A stretch of DNA of 64,000 nucleotides from the NCBI GenBank assembly GCA_009823505.1, contig VZQC01009601.1:1490219-1554218 (forward strand), in the 5' to 3' direction. Position numbers and translations under genes: made by a program. This document shows positions 1-11,005 of this stretch, one piece after another. Below the pieces are notes generated by a model. That model did no database searches, had not been told where the DNA came from, and saw only the letters and a list, made by a program, of their open reading frames with translations. How positions within the stretch are numbered: the stretch's first letter is position 1; every line of letters begins with the position of its first letter. Source of the DNA: Rhizomys pruinosus. Taxonomy: Eukaryota > Chordata > Mammalia > Rodentia > Spalacidae.

Positions 1-88
1 AATATAAACATATTTTGGGGACAAGAAATGGAAAGGTTGTGGTTTAATAATGATATGTTTTTGTGTCAGGTTGACAAGGGGTCAATTA

Positions 89-477
89 TGATGGATAGCT
101 TCAGTTGTCAGCTGGACATGGGGGTGGAAGGACCTTCACCCGAGGAAGTCTCTCTATTGGATGAGCCTATGGTCATGTCTGTGAGGCATTTTCTTGATTG
201 TTGAGTGATGTGGGAGGAGGGCCCAGTCCACTGTGGGTGGTGCCACCCAGGGGCAGGTGGTCCTGGGTTGCATAAAAAAGCAGGCTGAGCATGGATCTGG
301 AGGAGCGAGCCAGTAAGCAGTGTACTCGGTGGTCTGTTCTCCAGATTCCTGCCCTGAATTCCTGCCCTGTGTTCTCCCCATGATGATCTATAAGTTGAAG
401 GTTAAATAAACCCTTTGCTTGCCAAGTTGATTTGGGTCAGTGTTTTTAATCACAGCAAGAGAAAGCTAACTAGAACA
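89..477 (+). mobile_element. MaLR-class (MT-like) solo LTR, diverged
   Basis: About 390 bp alignable by eye with the LTRs at 1641-2048 and 41995-42402. It shares a TG start, the 'gggcccag' block, a 'gcataaaaaagcaggctgag' TATA-like block, the 'ttaaataaaccctttgc' poly(A)-signal block, and the 'cacagcaagagaaagc' to 'tagaaca' end. No clear target duplication remains, so this looks like an older copy. Family name is uncertain. Confidence 0.7.
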
Positions 478-557
478 GGTAGCTTTATTAAGCGACACGT
501 GCTTTCAGTAGGGTTAGAGTTAGAACATAGGTCACTTGAGTTTAACTTGCTTTTTTT

Positions 558-559
558 TC

Positions 560-598
<39 letters not shown>

Positions 599-742
599 TT
601 GTCTTTTTGAGACAGGGTCTCCCCATAGCCCCAGCTGGCCTGGAACTCACTCTGTAGACCAGGCTGGACTTGTACTCAGAGATCCACCTGCCTCTGTCTC
701 CCAAGTGCTAGGATTAAAGGCCTGTGCCACCACACCCAGCTT
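558..742 (-). mobile_element. B1 SINE, antisense, with (TTTA)n tail
   Basis: Antisense B1 (7SL-derived): 'gagacagggtctccccatag' at the 3' end of the element, 'ctgtagaccaggctgg' in the middle, and 'gtgctaggattaaaggc' near the element's 5' end. The (TTTA)n run at 558-600 is its decayed A-rich tail. It directly abuts a B2 5' half at 743-842, which on the minus strand reads B2 then B1. Confidence 0.9.
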
Positions 743-842
743 AAAGATGGTTCTTAGCCACCATGTAGGTGCTGGGAATTGAACCCAGGTCCTCTGCAAG
801 AGCAGTCAGTGCTCTTAACGGCTGAGCCACCTCTCCAGCCCT
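743..842 (-). mobile_element. B2 SINE 5' half, antisense
   Basis: Antisense tRNA-derived head of B2 ('gctgagccacctctccagccc' region). The Pol III B box is visible as the complement of GGTTCAATTCC. Only about the first 100 bp of B2 are present; the rest is replaced by the B1 at 558-742. Confidence 0.85.
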
Positions 843-1640
843 TTTTTACCCATTTCCACTCCAGGGACATTTCATGACCATGTACACATGCTAAGCCTTG
901 AAAGCTTCCAATCAGGTAGGAGAGGTGGTAAAAAGCAGAGTCTCAAACTGGAAGGTACTGGACATATGGAGTAAGAGAGGCACTTGGTGCAAGATGGTGG
1001 GTTTCATCATTGCATGGAGGGTGAGGGAGGCACAGCATGGAGCTCTAGGGCTTAGCTCTTTTCTGATGAGTAGAGAGAGGGCAGGTGTAAGTGCAGATGG
1101 TAAAGTAATACAAGCAGAGAAGGCAGAATGTGGTCTGAGAAGGCTCCAGAACACCCTGGACCCCAGGAGGAGCAGTGGATGGATGCTGGGTATTCACCTG
1201 CATGCAGGCCTTTGGAGTGGACTGAAAATCACTGAGCAGGTCGGAGGGAAAACTGAAAAATGCAAGGGTGCTTTGAATGCATGCTTCTCAATAGCATGCG
1301 TAGGACTCAACCCCAGGCCTCTGAGATGCTGCGTTCTGTCCAGGCTGGTGGGGGAGGCCTGAGATCCCACATTTATAGAATGCTCTCCCTGAGAAGGCAT
1401 GTCCCCAAGCTTCTGGTCACCAGCAAGTCAGACCATCGGTACCACTAAGAATGCCTTTACTGCAGTGCCTAGCGGGCGTGCTGAGACTCTGGGGTTCTGC
1501 AAGGTGCTCTCCAGGTCGCTGTGGCCCTCAGGGCTGGCAGCAATTCTGTGACTACATTACCTTTTTATTTGTCCTAGTCACTGGAGTTCTAGGTTTAAGA
1601 TTTTCCTTGGGAAAGTGAGATGGTTTGAAAATACAGTGTG
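843..1640. other. No recognised feature
   Basis: Apparently unique sequence. The short open frames here (up to 154 codons) show no motif I recognise and no codon signature. Confidence 0.6.
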
Positions 1641-2048
1641 TGTGCTGGATAGCTTTAGTGTCAACTTGAAACACCTGGGTTGAGGGAGCCTCAATTGGGG
1701 AATTGGCTCCATTGGATTGGCCTGTGGCCACATCTGTGGAGTATTGTCTTGACCGTCAAGTTGTGTGGGAGAGCCCAGCCCACAATGAGTGGTGCCACCC
1801 TGGGCAGGTTGTTGTGTACTGTATAAGAAGGCAGGCTGGGCATGAACCAGGGGAGCAAGCTAGTGAACAGCATTCCTCCATGGCCTGTGCTTCAGCTCCT
1901 GCCTCCAGGTTCCTGCCCTGAGTTCCTGCCTTGGGCTCCCTGAGTGATGAACTGTGACCCAGGAGATGTAAGCTGAATAAACCCTTTCCTCTCCAAGTTG
2001 GTGTTAGTCAGAGTGTTTTGTCACAGCAATGGAAGACAAACTAGAATA
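1641..2048 (+). mobile_element. MaLR-class (MT-like) solo LTR, 408 bp
   Basis: Starts TGTGCTGGATAGC and ends at a mutated CA (TA). It is flanked by a perfect 5-bp duplication GTGTG (1636-1640 and 2049-2053). It carries a TATA-like 'gtataagaagg' and the poly(A) signal 'aataaacc'. The 5-bp duplication, TG...CA ends and promoter/poly(A) layout identify a solo LTR. ERVL/MaLR LTRs are known to make 5-bp duplications; the exact subfamily is not assigned. Confidence 0.8.
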
Positions 2049-2103
2049 GTGTGTAAGCTAATTATTTTAGTCACAGTAGTCCATTAAAACCTTTTTAAAA
2101 TGT

Positions 2104-2336
2104 TGGGGGCTGGAGAGATGGCTCAGCAGTTAAAAGCACTGGCTGCTCTTGCAGAGGACCCGGGTTTGATCCTCAGCACCCATGTAGTGGCTAACAATCA
2201 TTTGTAACTCCAGTTCCAGGGGAATCCAATGCCTTCTTCTGACCTCTGCAGGAATTGTGGGACACTGGCGCACTTACATACATGCAGGCAATACACTCAT
2301 ACACATAAAATAAAAACACTAAAAACATTTAAAAAT
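2104..2336 (+). mobile_element. B2 SINE, full length, older type
   Basis: Starts 'gggctggagagatggctcag', has B box-like 'gggtttgatcc', and ends in an A-rich 'cacataaaataaaaac' tail. It lacks the 17-bp internal duplication of the younger B2s in this window. Confidence 0.92.
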
Positions 2337-2493
2337 GAAAACATCCTGATCAAATATGTAATTCCAAGAAAGGAGATGCAACAGCTGTAAGTATAGTGAG
2401 TAGGAACAGTGTAAAGCAGGGACTGGGGTGCAGGGTCTAGCTTGCTCCTGCACTGCATCATGGGGCTGTGATTTAGGGTCTAGTCCACCCTCG

Positions 2494-2495
<2 letters not shown>

Positions 2496-2540
<45 letters not shown>
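2496..2540. repeat. (TC)n microsatellite
   Basis: About 22 uninterrupted TC dinucleotides. Confidence 0.98.
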
Positions 2541-2559
2541 GGCCAAAGGTCAATATTGA

Positions 2560-2802
2560 GTGCCTTCTTGGCTTGCTTTCTCCCTGTGAGTCAGGGTCTC
2601 TTACTTTACTTGGTAGATAGGCAATTATTGGCTAGGCTGTTTGGGCAGCCAGCTCCAGGAATCACCCGTCAGCCCGCACTGAGCCCTGGTCATAGTGTCC
2701 CTGTTGCCACATCTGGCGCTCTCTGTGAGGTCTAGAAATCCAAACTCAGGTCCTTATGCTCATGTAGCAGGCTCTATATCAACTGAGCACTTCCCCAGTC
2801 CC
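2560..2802 (-). mobile_element. Degraded rodent retroposon remnant, antisense
   Basis: Contains 'gtgagtcagggtctctta', 'ttggctaggctg' and a terminal 'caactgagcacttccccag'. This resembles the antisense form of a rodent retroposon tail that pairs a 'gagacagggtctct' block with an 'actgagccatctccccagc' end. Heavily diverged; family uncertain. Confidence 0.35.
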
Positions 2803-3034
2803 TTTACTTTGTTTTTAATTCATGGCATGCCACTCTTAATTTAGCTAAGCACTACTCTTGCCAAGAACACTATCGTTGCAAACAAAGGGTCTAGCACCCA
2901 ACACTTGCAAGGGGACTTATGGATGAATACACCTTGAAAAGGAAGAATTTCAGGCTTCATCTGTCCTAGTCCAAGTGTCCAGAAACACCCATGTTTAAAC
3001 ATCAGCTGTCAACACAGACCTGGTAGGTTGTGTA

Positions 3035-3125
3035 GACTGTGAAGCCTGGAGTCATGCAACTCTGCCATTTATAAACTATGTGACCTTGAGCAAGTCATTT
3101 AACCTCCCCAAACTCCTTCCTTTCT
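3035..3125 (+). mobile_element. MIR SINE fragment
   Basis: Core MIR features: 'gaagcctggagtca', 'tctgccatttataaactatg', then 'tgaccttgagcaagtcattt' followed by 'aacctc'. Ancient mammal-wide SINE. Confidence 0.85.
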
Positions 3126-3725
3126 GGAGACAAAAATTGCCACCTTTCTTCAAAGATCAGCTTTGTTTCAGCACGTGATACTTCATGTTTTTTTTTCAAA
3201 TTGCTGTCCTAGGGATAAAAAAGTGAGTAAATTTGGGTACTTACATAGACCCAAAGCCATAACAGAACAGCAACAATTTCCAAGGCTGTAATCATTCGCA
3301 ACTGATGCTGGAGAGGAAAAAGAGAATGAATTTGTTTTCATCCTGACAGAGAGGGGGCATCAAACTACAAACAGATCTTCTGAGGAAGGGGGGAGGGACA
3401 TATTTAGTGCTCTGACCTTGAATGTAACAGACCAGAATGAGCTCAAGCAATTTCCATGAAAATCTATATTAATAAAGATCCATTGAAAATGATGTCTGGA
3501 AACAGCTATCTATGTAAGGAATAGACTCATATTATTCCAAGGAGATTTCTTCCCATAATAAGATGATGTCACAGTGGATATAGAATATATAAAAACTTGC
3601 CCTGGAGACACAACTCCTGGACTTAAAAGCTCCCATTTCTTGTCACATAGAAGAAGCATTGTGAAGTCCCATGTATTTGAAATGCCGTTCATATTCGTAA
3701 TGGGCAGTCCTTAAAAATCTTTAAT
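3126..3725. other. No recognised feature
   Basis: AT-rich apparently unique sequence with no repeat or gene that I recognise. Confidence 0.55.
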
Positions 3726-3912
3726 GGGGGAGGCTGGAGAGATGGTTCAGTGGTTAAGGACACTGGCTGCTCTTGCAGAGGACCTGGGTTCCGTTCCCAG
3801 TACCCACATGGCAGTTAATAACCATCAATAACTCCATTTCCAGGGGGAGCCAACACCTTCTTCTGACCTCCTCAGGCATTGCATGACATGAGTGCACTTA
3901 CATACATGCATT
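3726..3912 (+). mobile_element. B2 SINE, 3' truncated
   Basis: B2 head 'ggctggagagatggttcagt' through 'cttacatacatgcat'; the usual terminal A-rich tail is missing. No 17-bp internal duplication. Confidence 0.9.
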
Positions 3913-4889
3913 TCTAAGGAGAAAGATCTGGGAATAATGACCATCATACACATCAGTATAGATGTGTCATTTCCATAGAACATTTGAGGCCACATACCAC
4001 GAGAATCCGTCACAGTTTTCATCCACTGCTTTGGGGGTTTTCTTGAGTTTTTCTCTAGCTTCTGCATGTGCAGTTATGAAATAAAACATTGAAATATAAG
4101 ACAGGATTCATCTCAGTTTTGTCTGAGTAAATACAAAAATAGCAAAATATCATTGGTTAATGGTCTTGGCTGTGGGCAATAAGCCAGATTCTTTTGAATG
4201 TTTTAATTAATCTATTTGTTAAATTCTTTAAGTTCACTGGACTGTAACTGCTCAGAAAACATTTCAACTTCTTGGTGCCTCCCACGGAGAAACACGGGGA
4301 GCTGGGGACAGCTTCTGAAGCATTCTTAGATATCCACATCTTTTTCCCCATGGGGCTCAGCTCTCAAAAGTTCTCCAATAAATTTGATAAAATATTATTT
4401 TAAAACATTGCGTTGGGGCCTGCTTTAGTTCAAGCTGCCCAGTCCCCACGAGAACTACTCTAATCCCACAGTGCTTTTGATCATCTCAACAAAACTATTG
4501 TCCCAAGTCGTCTCCATCTGATGAATTTGCATCCACTTCTCGGATCCTGGCTCAGGTTTTTGGGCACTTGTCATCTCTCCTTGGACAGTATTTCCTCTTC
4601 TACTCTTAGAAGTCCTCTGTGGCTCACAGTGGAGGTCACCTGTCAGTGCAAGATCTGTGTTCTCTTCCACACAGGGTCAGTTGCTGGTCTTGCTGGTTCG
4701 GTCCATCCATTGTCATTCTCACTTCCACTGTAGCACCATGGGGTCCCACTTAATGCTTCTTGGGGAATCATGTTTTTCTCAGATCTTGATTTTCAGGATC
4801 TTGTACAGAATTTGCATAGTACTGATGATTAGTAAATGTCTCTTCAATTAGAACTTTAAATTGCAATTTTTCAAAATTCAAGTTTTGGG
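3913..4889. other. No recognised feature
   Basis: Apparently unique. Short frames on both strands show no recognisable protein. Confidence 0.55.
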
Positions 4890-5105
4890 TTTTTACATTT
4901 TTTATATCTATGAGTACTTTGTCTGCAAGTCCATGTGCATCACGTGCACACCCAGTGTCCACAGAGGTCAGAAGAAGGCATCAGATCCCCTGGAACTGGA
5001 GATCCAGACGGTTAGTTGTGAGCTGCTCCATGGGATCCAGGAACAGAACTCAGGTTCCCTGCAAGAACAACTAGTGCTCTTAAGCTCTGTGTCATCTCTT
5101 TAGCC
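4890..5105 (-). mobile_element. B2 SINE, antisense, diverged
   Basis: Reads in reverse from a decayed tail through 'cacagaggtcagaagaaggc' and 'cctggaactggagatccaga' to 'gtgtcatctctttagccc', the complement of the B2 5' end. Confidence 0.8.
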
Positions 5106-7110
5106 CAAATTAAAGTTTTCAGAGTCTCACAAACTTCCATGACAATATTACCTTTGCCAGCATCTTCTCATATTCACACTGTACATAATTTTTCACAGTC
5201 CTTGCCTCAAGGTCTTGCATATGTTATATTAAAACACCATATTGAGCAATATGCCCATGCTTTCTCTAATAAACACTGTCAGTATTATGGGTATTCTGCA
5301 AATACCTTAATGTTTGCTCTACTACCAAATAAGTCTAGGTTTCCCCAAATTATCCTTATTTACAACTATGTCTGCAACATCTGTATTTATATCATGGTAT
5401 ATACACACATAATTACTATGTACACATTATATATTTTTATTATCAAAGAAATTAAGTTTCTTCAAGTCAATTGATTAGCCTGCCATCTTTTTTACATATT
5501 TACACATATGCTCAGTCTTGTGTGAAAATTCTTTCATTTCAGCATTATTCTATTATCAAGTTGAGAATCATGCTGTGTAATTTCCTCATTTGTGAATCTT
5601 AGTTCAAGAACTATTGTTTATCAGGCTCTAAGACACAAAAAGGAACAACTGTGGTCTTTGTCGTTTTAGGCCTGTAATTTAGGACAGGGGCTAATCTCTA
5701 GGATTTAAGAGAAGGCCTTTGCCAAGAAGTCCGCCCCAGCGGGAGAGCTGCACTTCCTCCTCCAGGCATGACCAGGTCCAAACACAAGGTGGAGGCCAGG
5801 GAAACTGTTCTCTGGAGTCTGTGGCCACTGAATTTGTTTATCATTCACTTAAGATCATTCTGAAGACCTGTAGCCACACACAGTTTCTAGGACACAAAAG
5901 CAATATTTTCATGAAAAGAAAGTGCACTGGAAAGGGTTCATCAGCTCACTGCTCTGCTCTTACCATGGGATTGGTCCTAAAACTTGGAAGCTTAGAAATA
6001 GAATATGTCCTCAGCCCACTGAAGCCGTGGGAATGCTAGCTCGAGGCAGCTGTTCGAGGACACCTGAGCCTCTCTGTGCATTGGCACAATGACTCAGTCC
6101 TACGTATGATACTGTATAATCTACTCAAAGCTTGTGGTCCCTAATCTGTGTTTAGCCACAATTGTTTGAAAGGGAAAGTCTACTTTCAGTTGCATTCCAC
6201 GAAACTTCCAGTCTATATTTTCTGGTTCTTGCTTGTGAAACCTTCCCCCCAAGCCTCTTCCCTGTCTTCCTCTTTCAAAGACACACATACTTCAGAACTC
6301 CTGCCACAAAGTCCATCAAGATGCAGTTGGCTATGGAAGGGGGCCTTTCAGAAGCAAACATTAAATCTCAGCACAGGTACCAGAAGCTGGCTTTCCAGGC
6401 ATGTGGAAACCTCCCAACATGCTCTGCTCCAGCCTAAATTCCCTCTCATGTCTCCAGCACATTTCTCAAATCAAAACACAAGTTCTTACCACTTTCTGGT
6501 AGAATTCAAGAATAATTTAGCACTTCTTGAAGAAAGGTGGGAAGTATTCTCTGAGAGAATAGCAGCAAAGAGCCTTCTGAGAGAAAATTCTTGCCACATC
6601 CATTGCTTTACATCAGCTGTGGCTGGGGGCACCGCGTGGCCCTCATGTGCAGGACAGGTGCGCTGTGGCCCTTGAGGAATTGCGTCCACGACTGATAGAG
6701 GCTTGAGTACAGACAGCACAGCGTCACAGGAGAGAAGGTAAGCAATCTGAATGGTGGTGACATTAGGGCGGCTTCTGAATGAACATCCAGGCTTTGAGGG
6801 CAGTGGAGGAAGTTTGAAAAATGGAAGGAGCTGAGGTAGTAGCAGTCTTTGGATCCCCAAGGCACACACAACAGGCCCAGCCTTGGATTGGGAGTGGTGG
6901 CTGAATAGGGCAGGAAACAGCAGTTCTCCCAGCCCACATTGACCAGCCCGAAGCTTTATCCACACAACTACCTGTGTCCAATGGGCAAGGCAGCAGCTGC
7001 TGTACTCGGGTATCCGCCCTGCTGCACTTGGGTATCCGCCCGGCTGCATGCTGGGTTCCTCTTCATGCCATGAGATGCTATACAGAGATTTCCTTCTTAA
7101 AAACATTTTA
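5106..7110. other. No recognised feature
   Basis: Two kilobases of apparently unique sequence. Overlapping frames of 175 codons (6148-6675, plus) and 206 codons (6486-7106, minus) show no domain or signal I recognise and overlap antisense to one another. I do not call them genes. Confidence 0.5.
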
Positions 7111-7362
7111 TTCTGGCTGGAGAGATGGCCTAGTGGTTAAGAGCGCCGACTGCTCTTGCAGAGGACCAGGGCAGAGGACCAGGGTTCAATCCCCAGCAGC
7201 CACATGGCGGCTGAGAACCGTCTATAACTCCAATTCCAGGAGAACTCCAGTTCCAGGGGAATCCGATGCCCTTTTCTGACCTCTGCGGCATTGCATGACA
7301 CAGGTGCACAGACCTGCATGCAGACAGTACATTCATACACATAAATAAATAAAATAAAATAA
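7111..7362 (+). mobile_element. B2 SINE, young type with 17-bp duplication
   Basis: B2 with 'gatggcctagtggttaagag' head and the tandem 'actccaattccaggag' / 'aactccagttccagggg' internal duplication. A further 13-bp duplication, 'gcagaggaccagg', lies between the A and B boxes. It is followed after a short gap by an oppositely oriented B2 piece. Confidence 0.93.
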
Positions 7363-7379
7363 AACATTTTATTCAGTAT

Positions 7380-7516
7380 TTTATATTTTATTTTATGTGT
7401 GTGAATGCATTGCCTGCATGTATGTAGGTGCACCCATGTCATGCAGTGCCCATGGAGGTGAGAAGAGGGCATCAGAGGCCCTGGTACTGGAGTTACAGAT
7501 GGTTGTTAGCTGCCGA
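7380..7516 (-). mobile_element. B2 SINE 3' fragment, antisense
   Basis: Complement of the B2 tail half ('atgtgtgtgaatgcattgcc', 'ggtactggagttacagatgg'). Its 5' half is missing. It lies tail-to-tail with 7111-7362. Confidence 0.85.
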
Positions 7517-7964
7517 AAGAAAAGAATACATCTCAATTTGGGGGCTAATTAGTGAGTTGTAGCTGATTTCAGTCCCATCTTTATCAGTATCTCAGCTGAG
7601 GAAATCCTGCAAGATCCTCCTGTAAAGTGGTAGGTTGAGCAAGAGATAGGTACCTGCCCCTCTTTCCCTTTCATTCATGCACATGTGGCTGTCACAGCTG
7701 TGGTGGCCTCTGGAAGGAATGTCAGGTTCTGAGGCTCCCACCACCACAGGTGACAATGCCACCTTCTACCATGCCCTCTCAGACTGTGAGGCCCAAGGAA
7801 TTCCTGCTCCCTAAGGTGCTCTTCTCAAGTAACTAAAGCAACGAGAAGAAATGGTTATGTATTTCTGAAAACTAGAATATGTAAATGTATAACTTTAAAG
7901 TATCACACAATAAACAAAAGATTCACATGATTATTTTTCCATCAGTCTAAGATCTTAACACCTT
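7517..7964. other. No recognised feature
   Basis: Apparently unique sequence. Confidence 0.55.
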
Positions 7965-7978
7965 AAGAAAAGGTTCTT

Positions 7979-8212
7979 GGGACTGGACTGGAGAGATGAC
8001 TCAGTAGTTTAGAGCACTGACTGCTCTTGCAGAGGACCCAGGTTCCATTGCCAGCAGCCACATTGCAGCTAACAACCATCCCAGTTCCTGGGAATCTGAT
8101 GCCATCCTTTGACCTCTGAGGGCATTGCACAGCATGGATGCACCTACCTACACGCAAGCAATACACTCATACACATAAAAATAGAAATAATAAATAAAAT
8201 ATTTTTTCAAGG
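7979..8212 (+). mobile_element. B2 SINE, first of a stacked pair
   Basis: Starts 'ggactggactggagagatga', ends 'acacataaaaatagaaataa' plus A-rich tail. Flanked by AAGAAAAGGTTCTTGG (7965-7980, overlapping the head by a few bases) and AAGAAAAGATTCCTGG (8213-8228), a decayed target duplication. Confidence 0.92.
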
Positions 8213-8226
8213 AAGAAAAGATTCCT

Positions 8227-8454
8227 GGGGCTGGAGAGATGACTCAGTGGTTAAGACCACTGACTGCTCTTGCAGAGAACTAGGGTTTGATTCCTAGCAC
8301 CCACCTGGCCATGCATAACCATCCACAGCTCCAGATCCAGGGGATCTGATGCCCTCCTCTGACCTCCATGGGCATTGCATGACAAAGGTGCATGTACACA
8401 TATGCAGGCAATATGTTTATACACATAAAATAAAAATAATAGATAATTTTTAAA
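8227..8454 (+). mobile_element. B2 SINE, second of a stacked pair
   Basis: Starts 'ggggctggagagatgactca'. Flanked by AAGAAAAGATTCCTG (8213-8227) and AAGAAATGATTCCTG (8455-8469). It therefore used the duplicated target left beside the first B2. Confidence 0.92.
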
Positions 8455-8469
8455 AAGAAATGATTCCTG

Positions 8470-9378
8470 AAACAAGAATGCAACCAGAATATAACAGCCT
8501 ACTGGGTTTCACGGGCCACACTTTTCTGCAATTTGCATGGCTGGTGTGTTCAGAAGGACACTGTCAATTTGTTTGAAATTGATTTAGTCCACATCTGTGC
8601 TCCTGGGTTCTTTCTCAGCTGAGGCTTCAAATGAAGGGAATTTTTGAAAATTGAAAAATGGAGCTATTTTCTCAACTCATCCCTTTTCATCTAAAGTCAT
8701 TGGCTTGCCTGCTGGGCGAGTGGGGTGATGCCAACAGCAATGACAGGGCGTTAGCATCAGGACCAGAGGGCTGCAGGTACCCCATCTTCTCACTCGACAC
8801 CGTGGACCGTCAGCATGCGACTTTATCATAGATAAATGTTTGGTAAGTGATTTCTACAGCATCAGACTTTCTCCTCTTGATGCAGGAATGCAGCTGAGAC
8901 CTTGTCTTGCCTGTCTATCTCTTGTGAGTTTCGAGTCCCTCAGCCATGGCAGTGTGTCCCTTCTGTGTTTCTGCAATCTAGCACAGAGCAGCACATGGTA
9001 GAATGTATGCTTTCCTCTGAGTCCAGGCATAAAAACATATTTCCCTTTGGGGGAGAGAGGATTATCATGGCTTAACATGACAGTAATATTCTGATAAGAT
9101 TGATGATGTCCAGCATGTGAGTGTCTTTGAGGCAAGGTGAGTGTACTTAACTGTGGTGACAGCATAGGAGAAGCAATGTTCATATCGACCACGTAGACCT
9201 AAGGCACTGGAGCCACTCAAGGGTGAGCCAGTCTTTCTGGTGGTGATATTTCAGGACACGCTATCACTGTGAGCAGAAACATTCAGCATCTGAGGTTCTG
9301 GTAATTTTAGCTTCCTTAACAGGCTACCTTGTTTTTGTTTCCTAAAATACTTCTATTTTCCTTGATAATTATCCTGTT
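8470..9378. other. No recognised feature
   Basis: Apparently unique sequence. Confidence 0.55.
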
Positions 9379-9387
9379 ATAAAAAGC

Positions 9388-9470
9388 CCTTTTTTGTGTG
9401 TTTTTGAGACAGGGTCTCCCTATAGCCCCAGCTGGCATGGAACTCACTCTGTAGACCAGGCTGGCCTTAA
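9388..9470 (-). mobile_element. B1 SINE, antisense, 5' truncated
   Basis: Antisense B1 3' part ('gagacagggtctccctatag' to 'agaccaggctggcc'), missing the element's first ~60 bp. Flanked by direct repeats TAAAAAGCCCTTTT before and after, so it inserted in truncated form. Confidence 0.88.
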
Positions 9471-9482
9471 AAAGCCCTTTTC

Positions 9483-9607
9483 AGCTGGAGAGATGGCCTA
9501 GCAGGAGCGCCAACTGTTCTTGCAGAGGACCCGGGTCCGATCCCCAGAACCCACATGGCAACTGAGAACTGTCTTTAACTCCAGTTCCAGGGGAATCTGA
9601 TGCCCTC
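9483..9607 (+). mobile_element. B2 SINE head of a B2-derived minisatellite
   Basis: B2 head 'agctggagagatggcctagc' with B box-like 'gggtccgatcc'. It has 'cctag' like the young B2s but lacks the 17-bp duplication. Its tail half continues into the tandem repeat at 9608-9929. Confidence 0.9.
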
Positions 9608-9929
9608 TCTGACCTCTGTGGCATTGCACGACATGGGTGCACAGACTTGCATGCAGACAGCACACTCACACAGTTAATGCTAGCACTTCTGACCTCTGTG
9701 GCATTGCACGACACGGGTGCACAGACCTGCATGCAGACAGTACACTCACACAGTTAATGCTAGCTCTTCTGACCTCCACGGCATTGCACAACACGGTGCA
9801 CAGACCTGCATGCAGACAGTATACTCACACAGTTAATGTGAGCTCTTCTGACCTCCATGGCATTGCATGACACAGGTGCACAGACCTGCATGCAGACAGC
9901 ACACTCACACAGTTAATGCTAGCTCTTCC
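9608..9929 (+). repeat. ~80-bp minisatellite made from a B2 tail, 4 copies
   Basis: The B2 tail segment from 'tctgacctc' through 'gcatgcagacag' to 'cacagttaatgctagc' is repeated four times. The internal 'gacctc' anchor falls at 9611, 9691, 9771 and 9850, giving periods of 80, 80 and 79. Copies differ by a few substitutions. Confidence 0.93.
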
Positions 9930-10003
9930 CAGAGCTCCTAGGAGTAATTTCCATGAGACAAGAACCTATTCAGCAAGGAGCTGCATGATAGAAAGTCATA
10001 ATA

Positions 10004-10160
10004 GGGCAGGGTGTGGTGGCGCACACCTTTAATCCTAGCACTTGGGAGGCAGAGGGAGGCGTATCTTTGTGAGTTCAAGGCCAGCCTGGTCTACATAGTG
10101 AGTTCCAGGACAGCCAGAGCTATAGGGAGACCCTGTCTCAAAAAGACCCCCCCAAAAAAG
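10004..10160 (+). mobile_element. B1 SINE, full length
   Basis: 'gggtgtggtggcgcacacct' A-box region, 'ttaatcctagcacttgggag', 'ggccagcctggtctacatag', and the 3' end 'atagggagaccctgtctcaa' with an A/C-rich tail. Confidence 0.95.
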
Positions 10161-10789
10161 CCCTTTCTTGTATGTTACAAACATGTACATGGCAAACTCC
10201 ATATGCATATGAGATATGGTGCCCCTCAGAGTTGTGGAGAACTCTTTAGACTTCTGCATCTCAATCTTCATGATAGGGGATCTACCTAAAGACTAAAACA
10301 CTAAGACACCGTCATGTAATGTTTCATTTTGGTGTTACTGGTAGCTACAAATACTAAGGGGGCCTTTTAGGGGACACAGGACCCTCCGTGATCCTCTGGT
10401 TGGTTATGGGATAGTTCAGGTGGAGAGACACCTAGTGCAGTTGGCTATGTAGAATTGTAGATGGCTTCTGCAAGAGCCAGAGGTGAGGAGAGGCCAGAAC
10501 GGAGAGCGGAGAGTGTTAGAGAGTGACTCAAAGTGGAACGAGGGGACACTGACTCCAAAGACTTTACTGTAGAAAAGAATAGAAACATAGGAAAGAGCTA
10601 CAGGGCAGTACTGGACCAAAGAAAGTGTTCTTTGAGGAGTTGAGAGCTAAGAGATGGGTGTGCAGGCAGCTGGAATAATCTGAGAAAAATAGGTTCAGGA
10701 GAAAGAGCATTCGAGTGCTGCCTGCATCTCTTTGAGGAAGTGTGAGGAGTGGAAAGATGGGATTTTGATAGAATCCAGAATACTTTCAG
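10161..10789. other. No recognised feature
   Basis: Apparently unique sequence. Confidence 0.55.
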
Positions 10790-11005
10790 GGATGGAGAAT
10801 GGCTCAGTAGTTAAGCACACTGGCAGCTCTTACAGAAGACTCAGGTTTAGTTCCCAGCACCCATATGGTAGCTAACAACCACCAGTAACTCCAGTCCTGG
10901 GGGATCTGACATCCTCTTCTCACCTCTGTGGGAAATTTCACAATGTGCGGCACTGACATACATACAGTCAAAACATTCATATACATAAAATAAAAATAAA
11001 TTAAA
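10790..11005 (+). mobile_element. B2 SINE, older type
   Basis: Diverged B2 head 'gggatggagaatggctcagt' through 'acatacatacagtc' and an A-rich tail. No internal duplication. Confidence 0.88.

Noticed and set aside
6148..7106. Possible genes of 175 (plus) and 206 (minus) codons
   Set aside because: They overlap antisense and have no recognisable motif, codon signature or splice context. Frames of this length occur by chance.
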